From assembly GCA_030062745.1 (NCBI GenBank), contig CP099845.1:21970556-22034555 (forward strand): a stretch of DNA of 64,000 nucleotides, written 5' to 3'. Shown piece after piece: positions 25,640 through 37,139 of the stretch; position 1 is the first letter of the stretch, and every line of letters starts with the position of its first letter. Source of the stretch: Capitulum mitella (Eukaryota; Arthropoda; Thecostraca; Pollicipedomorpha; Pollicipedidae). Under the pieces are notes generated by a model. That model saw only the letters and a list, made by a program, of their open reading frames with translations. It had not been told where the DNA came from and did no database searches. Both the position numbers and the translations under genes were made by a program.

Positions 25640-27450
25640 GCTGTGATGAGAAGCGTGGAATACAGCATGGCGATTTTAATTAGAATCGAGCACGTCGAAC
25701 TCATTCCAGAACAATGGTAAAACGCGGTGTAACTGAGGAGCGCGGAAAAAGCTTAACATGCCAGCGTGAAGCGCATGCGGAAGAAACAGAGATGAACTCG
25801 GTCACGTAACCATATATTTTGATAAGAAAGAGGTTTTGAGGCACTAATATCTGAAGCTAATACTAAATGGCTAAGCCTTGGTTATGTACTTCGATTCAGA
25901 AAAACCACGGCTGAAAATTAAAAGGACGTGAGTTTCTTGCGTTAAGGCACTAGATTTTTCAGATAGGTACTTACTGCTCCCTATAATTATGGAGGGCATC
26001 TTGAGCGGAGACATACACATTACTCATCTTGGACAAACAAACAAAAAAAAACGCAAAAAACCTGCGGTGAAAATGCGACAAATAACCTGTGCGTCTACAT
26101 GAAGTAACTTCAGTAGCAGGCGTATTTGGTGCTTCAGCATCACAGCACAGTTAGCGCACGTACTTGCAGGCCACCACCGCAAACGTAACAGGGCAATTAT
26201 CAGACGCCAATGACTGGCCGTTACCACATCATGCGATTATCCCTCGCCGGATGTGAGGATGTTCACCCACGCTCTGGACAGGACGTGGTTACCACCCCAT
26301 TCCCGTGACGCTCCCAATGGAGACAGCACGATGCGATAAAAACGAGCGTGTAGCACACTTCTTCCCCATTGGAATGTCACCCATATTGGCTCTTCCAGTT
26401 CAAACAGTGACCTCTTAGATTACTGCGAAACACGATGTCACGGTAGTTCGCCGTTTCCGCTTCATCACAATTGTACAGTAAAACGGACTTCAAACCACAT
26501 ATTTTTTTAGCGAATTGGTCTTAGAACCCATCTATCGCTGTTGCCGAGGGCTGTTTCGTTCTTCGGGTCAAGGTCATGTCATTGGAAAGTCTAACATCGT
26601 TGTCATCTTCTATGACGCTGCTAGTGCCCCCAAAAATCATGCTCTGTGACCACAGACTAATTTTGATTACCAATAAGGGTAAAAATACTTGGCGCTACTG
26701 AAAGCAGCGTCACAAATTACCCTCAGACCGCCTCAACCCGGCACCGCCCGACGTGCTTTCGTACCCGCGACCGCCTGGGGATGTCAAAAAGTAAACCTCC
26801 TGTTATCTCAGGATCTGACCGTCAGATCTGAACTGGTCTGCCACCAATCGATAGCATAGCTCTGAGTCGTAAGATTCAGCAAATACTACGTTAGCCCTGG
26901 CCACGTGACTGATGACGCCACAGGTCACGTAAAATGCATAATACGTCAGAAAAACTGACATCGGTTTATACATCATATCATCAGCAATACTGATCTTAGA
27001 GCCTTCAACTGGATATCAAACAAAAGGTCACGATTTTCTGTATCAGAAGCATGCAAAAATGTCAAAAAATGTCCAGTCAAGGTCAACCTAGGTCAGATGA
27101 AATACTGGTCTTACCTTATATGCCAAAGATCGACACTTACTCGCAGCCGCTTTGATACACGTAACAAAAAGGACGGATGTGAAACCTTCTGATGAAAAGT
27201 TCTGCATTGCCGGCTTTTCATCCAGTCAAGGTTAGTCTAGGTCCGATCAGATAAGGCTGCATTACTCTTCCTGTCGAAGAGCAATAGTTACTCGCTGGGA
27301 TTCTTAACTGCGTCTCGTACAGAACTGCAATGACATCTCGTGATAATTAAATCCGCGCCGTCTGTTCTTTACCGGGTCAAGGTCAAGCCAGGTCTGAACA
27401 AATAGCCATTTTTCTTTTTCCGACTAGCAGCAATAATTGTCGTCTGCTGC
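25640..27450. other. Intergenic DNA, probably an old transposon, with repeated TCAAGGTCA-type motifs
   Basis: No coding signal. From about 26560 the motif TCAAGGTCA or a close variant recurs (about 26567, 27077, 27230 and 27378). Three of the sites are spaced about 150 bp and followed by CTAGGTC or CCAGGTC. This resembles the AGGTCA-rich elements at 53.6 and 58.4 kb, but I cannot define ends. Confidence 0.4.
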
Positions 27451-27556
27451 TGCTGGACTACCTTTCACAGACAAAGTTTCTTCCCTTCCGTTTTGACATC
27501 TGTGACGTAACTTGACATGACCTCACGTTGCGTTTGGTGAACAGTGCTAAGAGACG

Positions 27557-27557
27557 C

Positions 27558-27601
<44 letters not shown>

Positions 27602-27606
27602 ATATA
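27557..27606. repeat. (TA)n microsatellite
   Basis: An uninterrupted TA tract followed by TATGTATGTGTATATA. Confidence 0.95.
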
Positions 27607-27703
27607 CTATCGTCTGGCGAAGGTTAACGTGATCGGAACTAAGAGGAGCAGAAACGGGGGTCGCGGCCCTCCGTCTCAACTTCAAGAGAACGTTCTTCGT
27701 CGA

Positions 27704-27709
27704 TTTAAT
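27704..27709 (-). terminator. Possible poly(A) signal of the Mab-21-like gene
   Basis: ATTAAA on the minus strand, about 25 bp after the stop codon at 27734. It is a common variant signal; its closeness to the stop makes it plausible but not certain. Confidence 0.35.
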
Positions 27710-27733
27710 CCGGATGTTTCGCTCAAACGATAG

Positions 27734-29662
27734 CTAGTAAGACAGGCGGGCCAGCCTGACCGTCTGCTGGCGCGTCACCAACTGACCCCCGGCCGGAAGT
27801 CCAGCGTCGAAGCGATTCCACCCCGCCTTGTCGGGCGGACCGGCGCTCTGACCAGCTGCCCCACCGACCACGGCCAGCTGCCGGTCACAGGCCAGTCGGC
27901 CGGCGGAACGGGCGCCAGTCGTCATCTCGGGGCGAGGTCGACCGAAATGCCGCAGCCGCGGGAACCGTATCCGCCGAAGCCATCGGATCCCGACCGGCCA
28001 GCGCTTGGCGGGAGCGGCGGCGGCGGCAGAGGTGGTAGCGGGAGCCGCTGCGGTCGTGGCGTCGGCGGCGTCGGTGGCGTCGGTAATGACGGCGGCGTCG
28101 GTGGCGTCGGCGGTGCTGGTAGCGGCTGCGTCGATGGAGCTGGTGGCAGCGGCGGAGGGGGCAGCCACGTTGTCCGTGTTGGGGGTCGCGGCAGCGGAGG
28201 CGGCGGCGGCGGCGGCGGCGGCGGCGGGGAACGGCCGCACGACCGGAGACGGCCACATCCCGGTCAGAAGATTCTCCAGCGCGTTGGGCAGGAGGCAGCG
28301 CAGCGCGGCCACGTGCCGGGCGAGCTGCGCCAGCCTGGCTGGGCTCGGCTCGCGCAGCACGTTCAGCGGCGGCCACAGGAAGCAGTCGAGCCGGCCGCCC
28401 GCCACGCCGGCCTCCAGCATGTCCAGCACGGCCATCAGCGAGTCCAGCGTGTCGTCCCAGACGGCCGGCGCGCGCCGCTCGCACAGCCAGAACACGCTCG
28501 TCTTGAGCAGGTACGAGCTGACCAGCTCGACGGCTGGGCCGCAGCCGCGCCGCACCAGCTTCAGCAGCATCAGACAGAAGCGCGGCCGCGGCGGCAGCGC
28601 GCGCGCCAGCAGCGCCTCCGGCCGCGAGAACGAGAGCCGCCACAGCTGCCGGTCGGCCAGCAGCGGGCCCACGGCCACCAGGTGCACGCGGCCGGCCAGG
28701 CTCGCCAGCAGCGGCGGCGGTGGCCAGCCGGCCGGCCGCCGCCGCCGGCGCAGCGCGGCCAGCCAGCCGTCGAAGGCCGCCAGCCGCAGGCAGGCCACGT
28801 AGTCCTCGGGCGGGCGGCCGTCGCGGCCGGGCCGGGTCACGGCCGGCCCACTGACCGCCGCCGGCTCGCCGCCCAGCCGGCCGACAGCGGCCGCCAGCGC
28901 CAAGCGCGCGCGCTCGGCGGCCAGCGGCAGCGGCGCGCCGTGGCGGCACAGCGCCGAGCGGCGACGCAGCACGAGGAAGTAGCCGGCGTGTTCCGGGCTC
29001 TGCACGGCCAGCAGCTCGCCGGCCGGCCCGGCGCCGGAGTCCGCGCGCGCCACCGCCGTGGCCGTGCCCAGTTCCAGCATGTAGTCGCTGTCGGAGCGCA
29101 GCTCGTACTTCATCGCGTGCACCGTGATCCAGGCGAAGCGGTCGGCGACGCTGCCCGATATCTCGGCGTCGCGCACGTGCAGGCGGACGTCGCAGTGCGC
29201 GCAGTCGACGGCCGCGCTCTCGACGTTCAGCCGGCTCAGCTCGCCGTTTAGCTCGTTGCGGATGGCCGGACAGCGCCATTGCTGCTCGCGCACCAGATGC
29301 GGAGGCAGCAATTCGCCCGCGCCGGCTGACGCCGCCGGCGCGTACAGACGCTCGCAGAGCCAGCGCAGCTTGGCGACGCTCGGTGGCCGCAGCGGACGGT
29401 GTTCCTGCACCAAAGCAAGCCGCCAACGGATCCAGCGCGAGTAGCCCGCAGACCGTCCGAGACGCACTACCTCGAGGTTAGTCAACTGCGGAGACTGGCT
29501 GACCTCGTACGGTGAAAGCCCTGCAGAGTTCTGTAGCTCTTCTTCGCTCACAGTCGGCGTGAAGTCCGCAGACTCGGCAGGCCGTGACTGATCGGAACAT
29601 GGCTGCAGTCCGGGCGGGACACGGCTCGGACCGTCGATGGCAGCGAGAGAGGCCGCCTCCAT
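27734..29662 (-). CDS. Mab-21 / cGAS-like receptor family protein, single exon
   Basis: Predicted nucleotidyltransferase-fold protein of the Mab-21/cGAS-like family; some members sense nucleic acid and make cyclic dinucleotides, others are developmental. Open over 642 codons from ATG 29662 (good GCGATGG context). The frame is open about 57 codons further upstream but has no ATG before the in-frame stop at 29834-29836, so a spliced 5' exon remains possible. Residues 168-171 ISGS and 190-196 SDSDYML fit the GS...DxD metal site, and EDYVACLRL at 286-294 is positioned for the third acidic residue. WRLSFSRPEALL (341-352), SSYLLKTSVFWLCE (382-395) and GRLDCFLWPPLNVL (423-436) match the Mab-21 C-terminal helical domain. 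Residues about 479-551 are Ala/Thr/Asp-rich with a polyalanine run, followed by a basic segment (553-578) and a tail outside the family core. I know of no zinc-ribbon as in cGAS here. The family call is strong; enzymatic activity is inference. Confidence 0.82.
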   Translation of the reverse strand: MEAASLAAIDGPSRVPPGLQPCSDQSRPAESADFTPTVSEEELQNSAGLSPYEVSQSPQLTNLEVVRLGRSAGYSRWIRWRLALVQEHRPLRPPSVAKLRWLCERLYAPAASAGAGELLPPHLVREQQWRCPAIRNELNGELSRLNVESAAVDCAHCDVRLHVRDAEISGSVADRFAWITVHAMKYELRSDSDYMLELGTATAVARADSGAGPAGELLAVQSPEHAGYFLVLRRRSALCRHGAPLPLAAERARLALAAAVGRLGGEPAAVSGPAVTRPGRDGRPPEDYVACLRLAAFDGWLAALRRRRRPAGWPPPPLLASLAGRVHLVAVGPLLADRQLWRLSFSRPEALLARALPPRPRFCLMLLKLVRRGCGPAVELVSSYLLKTSVFWLCERRAPAVWDDTLDSLMAVLDMLEAGVAGGRLDCFLWPPLNVLREPSPARLAQLARHVAALRCLLPNALENLLTGMWPSPVVRPFPAAAAAAAAASAAATPNTDNVAAPSAAATSSIDAAATSTADATDAAVITDATDAADATTAAAPATTSAAAAAPAKRWPVGIRWLRRIRFPRLRHFGRPRPEMTTGARSAGRLACDRQLAVVGGAAGQSAGPPDKAGWNRFDAGLPAGGQLVTRQQTVRLARLSY

Positions 29663-31590
29663 CGCCGGCGGCACCGCGTCGTCGTTCGATGGCGTTTGAC
29701 CCGCGCCCGGCTGTAGCGCCTCGGGCGGAGAAGTTCCGAGACCTCTCTGAACCCCGCTGCTCGGCGCCGTTTGTTCTGTCCTCTGTCTGGCGTTGCTGTC
29801 AAGTATCGGCACTCGACGCTCGCTTTCGGCTGGCTAATCCATGCCCTGTGGCAGTGGCATCAGCTTCAGTCTGTGGTCTGAACGATGTGGTCATCGCGTT
29901 CGAATCGGTCGAAGAACATACACGCGACCACCACAGTCCAATGCCCGACACCGAGACCGAAAAAAACAGCAAATGTGAAAAACAAAGGCAACGTCACATA
30001 GCTCAAGGTCTCGCGCATTTAGCAGTGCGATTCGCGGCTAAGTGTCTGTCGAAGGTCGAGCCGAGCGGACGCCGGTCGAGGCGCGGACAAAACGTTCGAA
30101 CTGGCGGCGATCCAGGCGCACCATGGCAGGCACGGCGACGCCATGTTTCGTGGACTGAGTACGCTGCCGGGCACACCACCAACACTTTCAGGCTCCAGGT
30201 GGCGGCAAAGATGCCTGGTCTTGTCTGTCGACTGCTAATAAATACGGACTAAAGTATACCAATAAAAAATCACTAGAAATGATGGCCAATATTATGGCAT
30301 ACGAAGGCTTCACACGAGAAACTGAAAAGTTCCTTTTGTTTTAGATGGCCCACAAAAATGCCATGTGGGGATAAGGACTTTGATAACCAGACATATGCAA
30401 GGTTTATGGCATACGGCGTCATATACTGTCCCGCGACGGACTCGGTTGTACAGCTCCGCATCAGCCAGGCCAAGAAGGCAAGGCTTTTTCAACTGTTCGG
30501 CACAAATAATATTTACTATTTCCATGCTATTGTCGCGCAATGCAACATCACGGAGACTGTGCTAAATTCTTCAACATTGGTAGGGACGTCGCGTAACTGG
30601 TCCGCGGACCGCTACGCCCATGTTTTGACGCGCTCGAATCTGTCACCGGTGGCCTCACGGTTCGTTGGTACAGCGAATCATCGGCTTCCTTTGCCCTCGT
30701 TCATCTGGCTCTTGCCTTTACGCATTGGGCTCGTAAGACAAGCAGCTGATTCTAAGGATGATCTGTACTGTGCCACACGACAGGGGGTAACTCTGCACAT
30801 CTTTGGTATGAAGTTTTCCATGCCAAAGGAAATTATTGGTATGGAATTCCAAACCAATATCCTGAACCATAAAGAACTATAAGACCATTACATATGCCAC
30901 ATTTAGGGTTCAAAAAATATTTTTCTGCGCCAAAATTTAGCCCAGTTGAATTTACCTGCAATTTCGGCCCATACCAAAACGAGACCCATGACACACGGTC
31001 AACGAACATAAAAGGGAAGCGACGAAGTGGAAAGGCATGTTGAGAAATTCAGGTAGTCCAAACCCGAGACCCTCAATTCACAGCGAACAGATCACCCGGC
31101 GACCACACATCGCGTACACCTCCACTCATTGTTCACGTGGCGAATTACAAAATGACGGCAAAAAATCCACTTCATCTTCACTGGGCATATTCCGTCAGCA
31201 TTTAAACATGACCCGGATTTTTAGGATCTGCGCTAGTTTCAAGAACAGGCACGGACGCACCAAATGCACTTACGTGTGTTGCTCTGAATGCATCTCTACG
31301 AAACCGACACGGAATTTAAGGCAACTCTCACCTCTAAGCATGACTGGCGATCCCGTGAGGGCTGGACGGGGTCCGGATCCTCCCAATATTCAGGGATTTC
31401 ATCATTATGCCTATGGCAATGTTTGGAAAGAGGCCGACTGAAATCCAACGTGGACTCCCGACCCCAATAATTTTCGGAAATCTCCGGCCATGCCTCCAGG
31501 CACTGACGATCCACAGACCAGCGAGGTGAAACAATGGGACGGAGGTCAGGAGTGCGAGAAAAGAGCGCCAGGCTACACGCCACGTCCCCT
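29663..31590. other. Intergenic DNA upstream of the Mab-21-like gene
   Basis: The GC-rich part (to about 30200) should hold the minus-strand gene's promoter and any 5' exon. Beyond it composition is ordinary. A 174-codon plus-strand frame at 30358-30882 resembles nothing I know. Confidence 0.35.
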
Positions 31591-31850
31591 GCCGCTACCC
31601 GCCGGAGCAGCTGTTCCGCACTGCACTGACCCTGTCGCTACCCGCCGGAGCAGCTGTTCCGCACTGGGCTGACCCTGCCGCCACCCGCCGGAGCAGCTGT
31701 TCCGCACTGCACTGACCCTGTCGCTACCCGCCAGAGCAGCTGTTCCGCGCTGGACTGACCCTGTCGCTACCCGCCGGAGCAGCTGTTCCGCACTGGGCTG
31801 ACCCTGCCGCCACCCGCCGGGGCAGCGTTCCGCGCTGCACTGGCCGCTCA
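31591..31850. repeat. 43-bp minisatellite, six copies
   Basis: Units begin at 31591, 31634, 31677, 31720, 31763 and 31806, the last partial. Each carries CCCGCCGGAGCAGCTGTTCC, including a CAGCTG E-box core. The period is exactly 43 bp, so it is not a coding repeat. Confidence 0.92.
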
Positions 31851-32680
31851 GTGCTGACTGACGTCAGCCGGAAGACAGGCGTCCGGTCGGCGACGGGCTG
31901 CGTACGGCCGATTCCAGACAAGATGTTCCGGGAAGGGCCCGCCGCGCGAAACCGCGCCACTTCCGTCAGGGTGCTGCTGGGCGGCAGTGCACGCGCGATC
32001 ACCCCGGCCCAGGGGCGACCGGCGCCGGCCCACGGACAAATGGCTGCGACTTCTGGACGCAAGGCCACGGCATCGGCGGCGCTCGCAAGTTCGGCGCTGC
32101 GACGCACAACGCTCCAGGGAGCGCTGTTCCCGAGACCCGCACGACAGGCGAACGGCAGAGCAGACCAGCTGCACACGTCCGCACGGCCTGCGTTCAAACC
32201 GAGACTTTCGCGATCCGCGCGAGAGCTCCTGCGGCGGAGGAGCTTCGGACTCGGACTCGGGACTAGCGCGTTCCCCAAATTTCGATCGCCTTTCTTCCCG
32301 AAGCCGTCCAGCGTGGAGGCGCCGGGGGGCACCGAGCACAACTGGCGGCCGGTCTACTCGATGGAAGTCAGGCTGACGTCACAGGGCTGCCTGAATCGGC
32401 CCACCTGCAGCTATGTCGGCATCACGGACGCATCGCGCGTTTACGCAGCTCAACGCTCAGTGTTTCTTCCCAGGAGCCGCCTCTCACAATGTTGGTAATC
32501 TGAGTCCAACTCGTTGCCTGCTATATGCGCTGCCGCTCAGTATGCCCACTGATGATACCGGATTGGCAACTCCCGTTTCATTTCCACGACCTGGGCGTTT
32601 TTTAGTAGCAGTTTTTCTTTGCGCGCCAAAAGCACGGCGCTCTTGCGGCATGGCGGCGCAGCTGGCAGGTAAAACCGGCC
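31851..32680. other. CpG-rich island with overlapping open frames
   Basis: High G+C with frames open on both strands (215 codons plus at 31851-32498; 205 codons minus at 31724-32341). Neither gives a recognisable domain and they mutually overlap, so I treat the stretch as a possible promoter island, not a gene. Confidence 0.3.
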
Positions 32681-32684
32681 CGGA

Positions 32685-33614
32685 CGGTCGGTCAGGCGTA
32701 CACTCACCCTAATCACCAGTCAGCCGCGACAGTGACGCCTCCGACGGCGTATGGTGGAAACATGAAACGATCCGCTCGCTAGTGCTTTGAATCGGTACCA
32801 TTGGCGGGTAAAGAAGAAAATGGGGTGACGGTACATTACCTCGAGCGATCCAGGAAGGGTAACGGGACCAAAGTTCGTACGTGAAGGGTTCGCGAGGGAA
32901 AAGGTTCGTAGCCAAAGGTTCCTAAGCATAAGGTTCGTATCGGGGAGGGTCCATATATGACAAGATTCGTATCGGAAAAGGCTGGTTCCGGGTGTGAGCC
33001 AAAGGCGCAACCCCGCACCAGCGGCACGATATAGGACATTAGAGGCCGCAGGCCAATAAAGGGTGAGATCGGACTTGGCTCCGTCCAACAAAGAGGTCGG
33101 GTTAGGTCAGGTTAGATTGGGTTACGTTAGGTACAGCTAGGTTATTGTATTTTACGTCCATTCCTTTTCCTGTATCACCCTTTCTCGATACGGGCCTTAA
33201 GTTTACTAGCCTTTGGTTAAAAATCTTTCTCTTATGAGTCTGCTCTTACGAACCATTTTCGTACGAAACTTTTTCAGCACGAACCTAGCCCGGTACACGG
33301 TCACCTTTGAGATAAAACACAGTACAGTGCTTTGAGCGACCTCAACTCTTCGTTGGACAGAGCCAAGTCCGATCGTACCCTTTTATCAGCCTGTGGCGTC
33401 AAGTATCCTATGCCGCGCCTTTGGCGCGGCGCTGCGCTTTCGGCCAACATTACGCTCCATGAACGCCAACCACATCAACGCCAATGAAAGGTGGCGGGAC
33501 ACCCCGTTAAGGTGTGGAAAGCGAGTCTACGAGTCCTTTAGTTTCCTGGCCCCCGTCGTGGCGTTACTGTCGCAGGTGACGAGTTATTAGGAAGAGTTGA
33601 CGCCTGCCCGACCG
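32685..33614. mobile_element. Foldback DNA element, copy 1 (930 bp)
   Basis: Terminal inverted repeats of about 50-60 bp read CGGTCGGTCAGGCGT...CCTAATCACC...GCGACAGTGACGCC on the left and the inverse on the right. Arms continue inward: GATCGGACTTGGCTCCGTCC near 33070 pairs with GGACAGAGCCAAGTCCGATC near 33357. The left arm holds a degenerate GGTTCGTA tandem repeat (32870-32980). The loop (about 33095-33340) starts with TTAGG-like units. There is no transposase. Confidence 0.85.
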
Positions 33615-33658
33615 TTCGGGACTTCACGTCCTCGTCAGCGTAATGGATAGAGCGAGTG

Positions 33659-33962
33659 AGGTCAGCAGTAAGGCTTTGACCGAGCGCTTACTTAGAGGGA
33701 AAATAATCGTAGTAGTGGTTGCATGACGTCTGAAATGCAATATTGATACGTACTACTTACGATTTCAGCCGAAAAAACCTGAAACACACATTACTTCCCC
33801 CGAAACAGATTGCGTCGTCACTGCTACGCCAGCCGCCAGATGCTGGCGTAGGGATGGTCGTCGGTCGGACTCAAGGTTCGATCAGTATCAGAGTAACAAA
33901 AAAGGTTCGGAAATAACTGTTAAACGATATAAATTACCTTTAAAATGAAAAAGCTAGTCATT

Positions 33963-34038
<76 letters not shown>

Positions 34039-34750
34039 TAATCACAACACTAATACTAATAATAATACAACTGAAAATATTAGGAATATGAAAAAGTGAA
34101 GTTGCAATTTGAAAAGAGCATAAGGAAAATAATTAAAAAGCAGTGAAATGAAATATCTGAAAAGGAAATTACGGAACAAAACTTGAAAATATTAGCAAGC
34201 GAAATAAAACAATAAACGAAAATTTACCCTACCCGAACATAGTAACCTAACCTAACCTAACCTAACCTAACCTTACCTAATCTAGCCCAGCATAACCCAA
34301 TCTAGCAACCTAATGTAATCTAACGACTATTAAATGTCATAATGTAATAATACTGACATCAGATATCCCAAGAATTATCTAATACAATAATATAACGACG
34401 CAATAATTCAGTAGTTCCTCCAAGTTCAATTTGTGGCAACAGACTACAATTTTCCTACATATGACGTCATTAATCGCTTGAAGATGTATGCATGGTCTAC
34501 ACATCCTTGATGTCAATAACCTTAACTTTGGGGACACTACATTTTCCGTCGCGGAATAATGTTCTCTGTCAGCCGACTCCAGCACGGTAGTACTGTCTCG
34601 TACGTTATCGTTACAATTTTGTTGTTAGTTTTGAGAAATTCAACTGGTGGAAAGTATGATGACGAACAAGATGATACATTTTTTACATTAGTGGAAATCA
34701 CACAAAGGATTGTTCGCGATTTTGTCGGGCAGAAACTTACCTTTAGCTGA
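33659..34750 (+). mobile_element. TTAGG-bearing element, copy A (about 1.09 kb)
   Basis: Reverse-complement copy of 53792-55248. Shared landmarks are TTTGACCGAGCGCTTAC at one end, CTTACCT with TCTGCCCGAC at the other, an (AAT)n tract (33963-34040) and a CCTAACCTAA tract (about 34243-34276). Weak terminal inversions are GGTCARCAGTAAG and GCTGAAGGTAAG. No open frame of note. Confidence 0.8.
33963..34040. repeat. (AAT)n microsatellite
   Basis: A long run of AAT triplets inside the TTAGG-bearing element. Copy B has a shorter run in the inverse sense at about 54865-54895. Confidence 0.95.
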
Positions 34751-34762
34751 AACGTTTATTTT

Positions 34763-34860
34763 TGTCGTTTCTTTCCATGCAACGCCATAGGGTTGATGCA
34801 AAATGTCCCGAGTTGGGGGAGGGGCAGCTGTCCCCCTGCCCCCCGTTCCAGCACACCAGG
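34763..34860. repeat. Dispersed repeat, copy 1 (partner at 61.17 kb)
   Basis: TTTCCATGCAACGCCATAGG, GGGTTGATG and a GGGGAGGGGCAGCTG G-rich block appear in the same order as at 61170-61275. Probably a transposon end. Confidence 0.65.
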
Positions 34861-37135
34861 TTGTGAGTTCACATCTCAATGCCGTCCTGGTTCGGTGACA
34901 TGTATGATGTGTACTGAGCACGAACGCCCAGGTGCCCGTGCGTCCCAACCCAAACCAACCAATCAGCCTTTGACACTGGTGAAATGAGGACGTTTCCTGC
35001 GTTTTTAGTGAGTTTTTGAAACCCGAAATACAACTTACGACCAATCTTATAACGAAGGGTGTGAAACTAGTTTTTTTGGATGCAAGGGCAGAAATATAAG
35101 TCAGGTCATGAAGAATCATTTGAAGATGACAACTTGCCTTTTTTCCGGAACGGTCAAGCAAACGTCAACTCGCTCTTCTACTTTCACATCCGCGACAGTG
35201 GCGCCACGGACGTCTGGTTCGTGGCGACCGTTGACAGTTGACGGTTCGTCTGGGACTTTTGTCCCAAAGAAACTTATTCTAATCAAATTTTTGCCCCAGA
35301 CGAACTTTTTAATGTGGCATTTTTATATAGTTTATGCTTTAAAAACAGTTTAGTTGAAATGTTCAAAGGACTACCCACGATCATCCAATTGTGGGTACTG
35401 CTAGACACCAGCACTGTTAGACTTAGGATAGCACAGAGTTGGACATGTTTACTGGACGGGACATCAAAATCTTGCGGGGCCTTCTGCCAACCATCCATGC
35501 TCCTGACACGTCAGACGGGCGTCTAGTTCGTTGTTCTGAGATAGCTATCCGCGCCACTCGAACAACAGCTGACGAACTGCTGCGACCACGAGTTCGCACT
35601 GAGTCTGCGCGCGCTCATTTATGTTTCGTGCTTTTAAAAAAATGAAAGATGTTGCCTTCAGACGTCCCATTGTCAAGCACTACCAGCATGACGACTTTCA
35701 AGGCCAGCCTAGCCTCATGTATTTCTGAGAAATGACTGTCGATTGCTATATCCTGCTTCGTAATACCGATGTTTTTAATCTTCCATGACTCTTGTAAATC
35801 GACGCGGACGCCTGAAAATCCATCCTATGGAGGATCCGAAATACATACATCCATACAGACATATAGCATGCATGCATGCATACATACGTGCGTACATACA
35901 CACATTCATACATACGTACGTACGTACATACATACCCGTATCCTGGCAGTTATGTCTGTCCTCGGATCACCATAAGTCCTTTTGGCTTCGTAAATATACG
36001 CGGAAACGTGAAAAACACCCTATGTCGCCTCTGTTAAAAAGGCCGGTTGTACTTGCCAGCCGCGCCACGCGGCGCCTGTGTGATGGGTCTGGTCTTTGTA
36101 TGGCGTACAGCGCGTTGTCAATCCATTATACCCCCGGATTTACCATTATCCGTCATATATCTTATCCATAGAACACCTGTTACGTCCTATTCGTCTGGTA
36201 TGACGCTGCTGTTCGTCTGGTAGTTCCTTAATCAATTTTTCGTTTGCTTACATGCACTTATCGAGTCTGTTACAGTACTCACCTACTGTCCTCGTCTCGG
36301 CCTTGGGTGCGACAAGGCAGGCGTCGACCGGCCGACTATCAGCGCGTTGCTCACCACGCCAGACTTGCGGACAACAGATGCAGCGTATCACGCCCGGACG
36401 AGAGCGCGCGCGATACGGCTGTGACGTAGCAAAAATTGTCGGTTTCTAAACAGACAGTAAGTCCAAACGCGCGATGGTCAACACGCTCTTTTGGCTTGGG
36501 AGTCACTCCGCACTGACAGGATTGGCAAGTAAGGAGATCAATTAATTCCTTGTTGATGCGTCTACGACGTCAGGGTTTTTAGGTGTACAAACATCTTTCA
36601 TCAACGCACGTGCGTCCTCGTGTATGTGGAAGCCCAACAAGAACAGTGCAGGGACTGCGAAAAGTATGGAGTACCTGCAGGATGATCAGGAGGAACTGGT
36701 ACAAAGTATGGTTGTCAAGACAACAAAAGCAAACAAACAAAAGAATTTCTGATAGGGGTACCTTGTACACACCGGGACATTACCATTTTGTCTTATCTGG
36801 AAATTTCACATCTCATGTTTTGCGGATCTTAGACCATTTTCCACCAGTTCCCTTCGGTGATTCAAATGCAGTTGCCCTTTCACTAAAGAGCAGCCCAGTT
36901 GGATTATGTTCAAGTATAGTAAACGGCAAAGCTCGATGCTCTTGAGGAGAGCTTTCAGGAAGCTCCCGAACAAGCTCAGAATTGTACCCACGTTGATGGC
37001 CCTCCGCAGGCTATACAACATGTTCAAAACCGAAGCCTGGGTTCGCCCTTGCCATGTCCTCTGGCCGCACTCCGCCCGGTGCAGAAGACATCCGGAGGGC
37101 TAAGGACTGTTTCTGGCAGCAGCCCTAGGCCCACA
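34861..37135. other. Intergenic DNA with CATA microsatellite
   Basis: A CATA/CGTA-type microsatellite occupies about 35845-35935. No gene is supported in the rest. Confidence 0.4.
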
Positions 37136-37139
37136 TCAG

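Noticed and set aside
27947..29251. 434-codon plus-strand frame opposite the Mab-21-like gene (and a 513-codon minus-strand frame in another register)
   Set aside because: Gly/Arg-rich shadow of GC-rich coding DNA; only the called frame shows the Mab-21 motifs.
30358..30882. 174-codon plus-strand frame
   Set aside because: No recognisable motif or splice-linked neighbours.
31724..32498. Overlapping 205-codon minus and 215-codon plus frames
   Set aside because: Mutually overlapping, no domains; the minus frame runs into the 43-bp minisatellite. More likely a CpG island.
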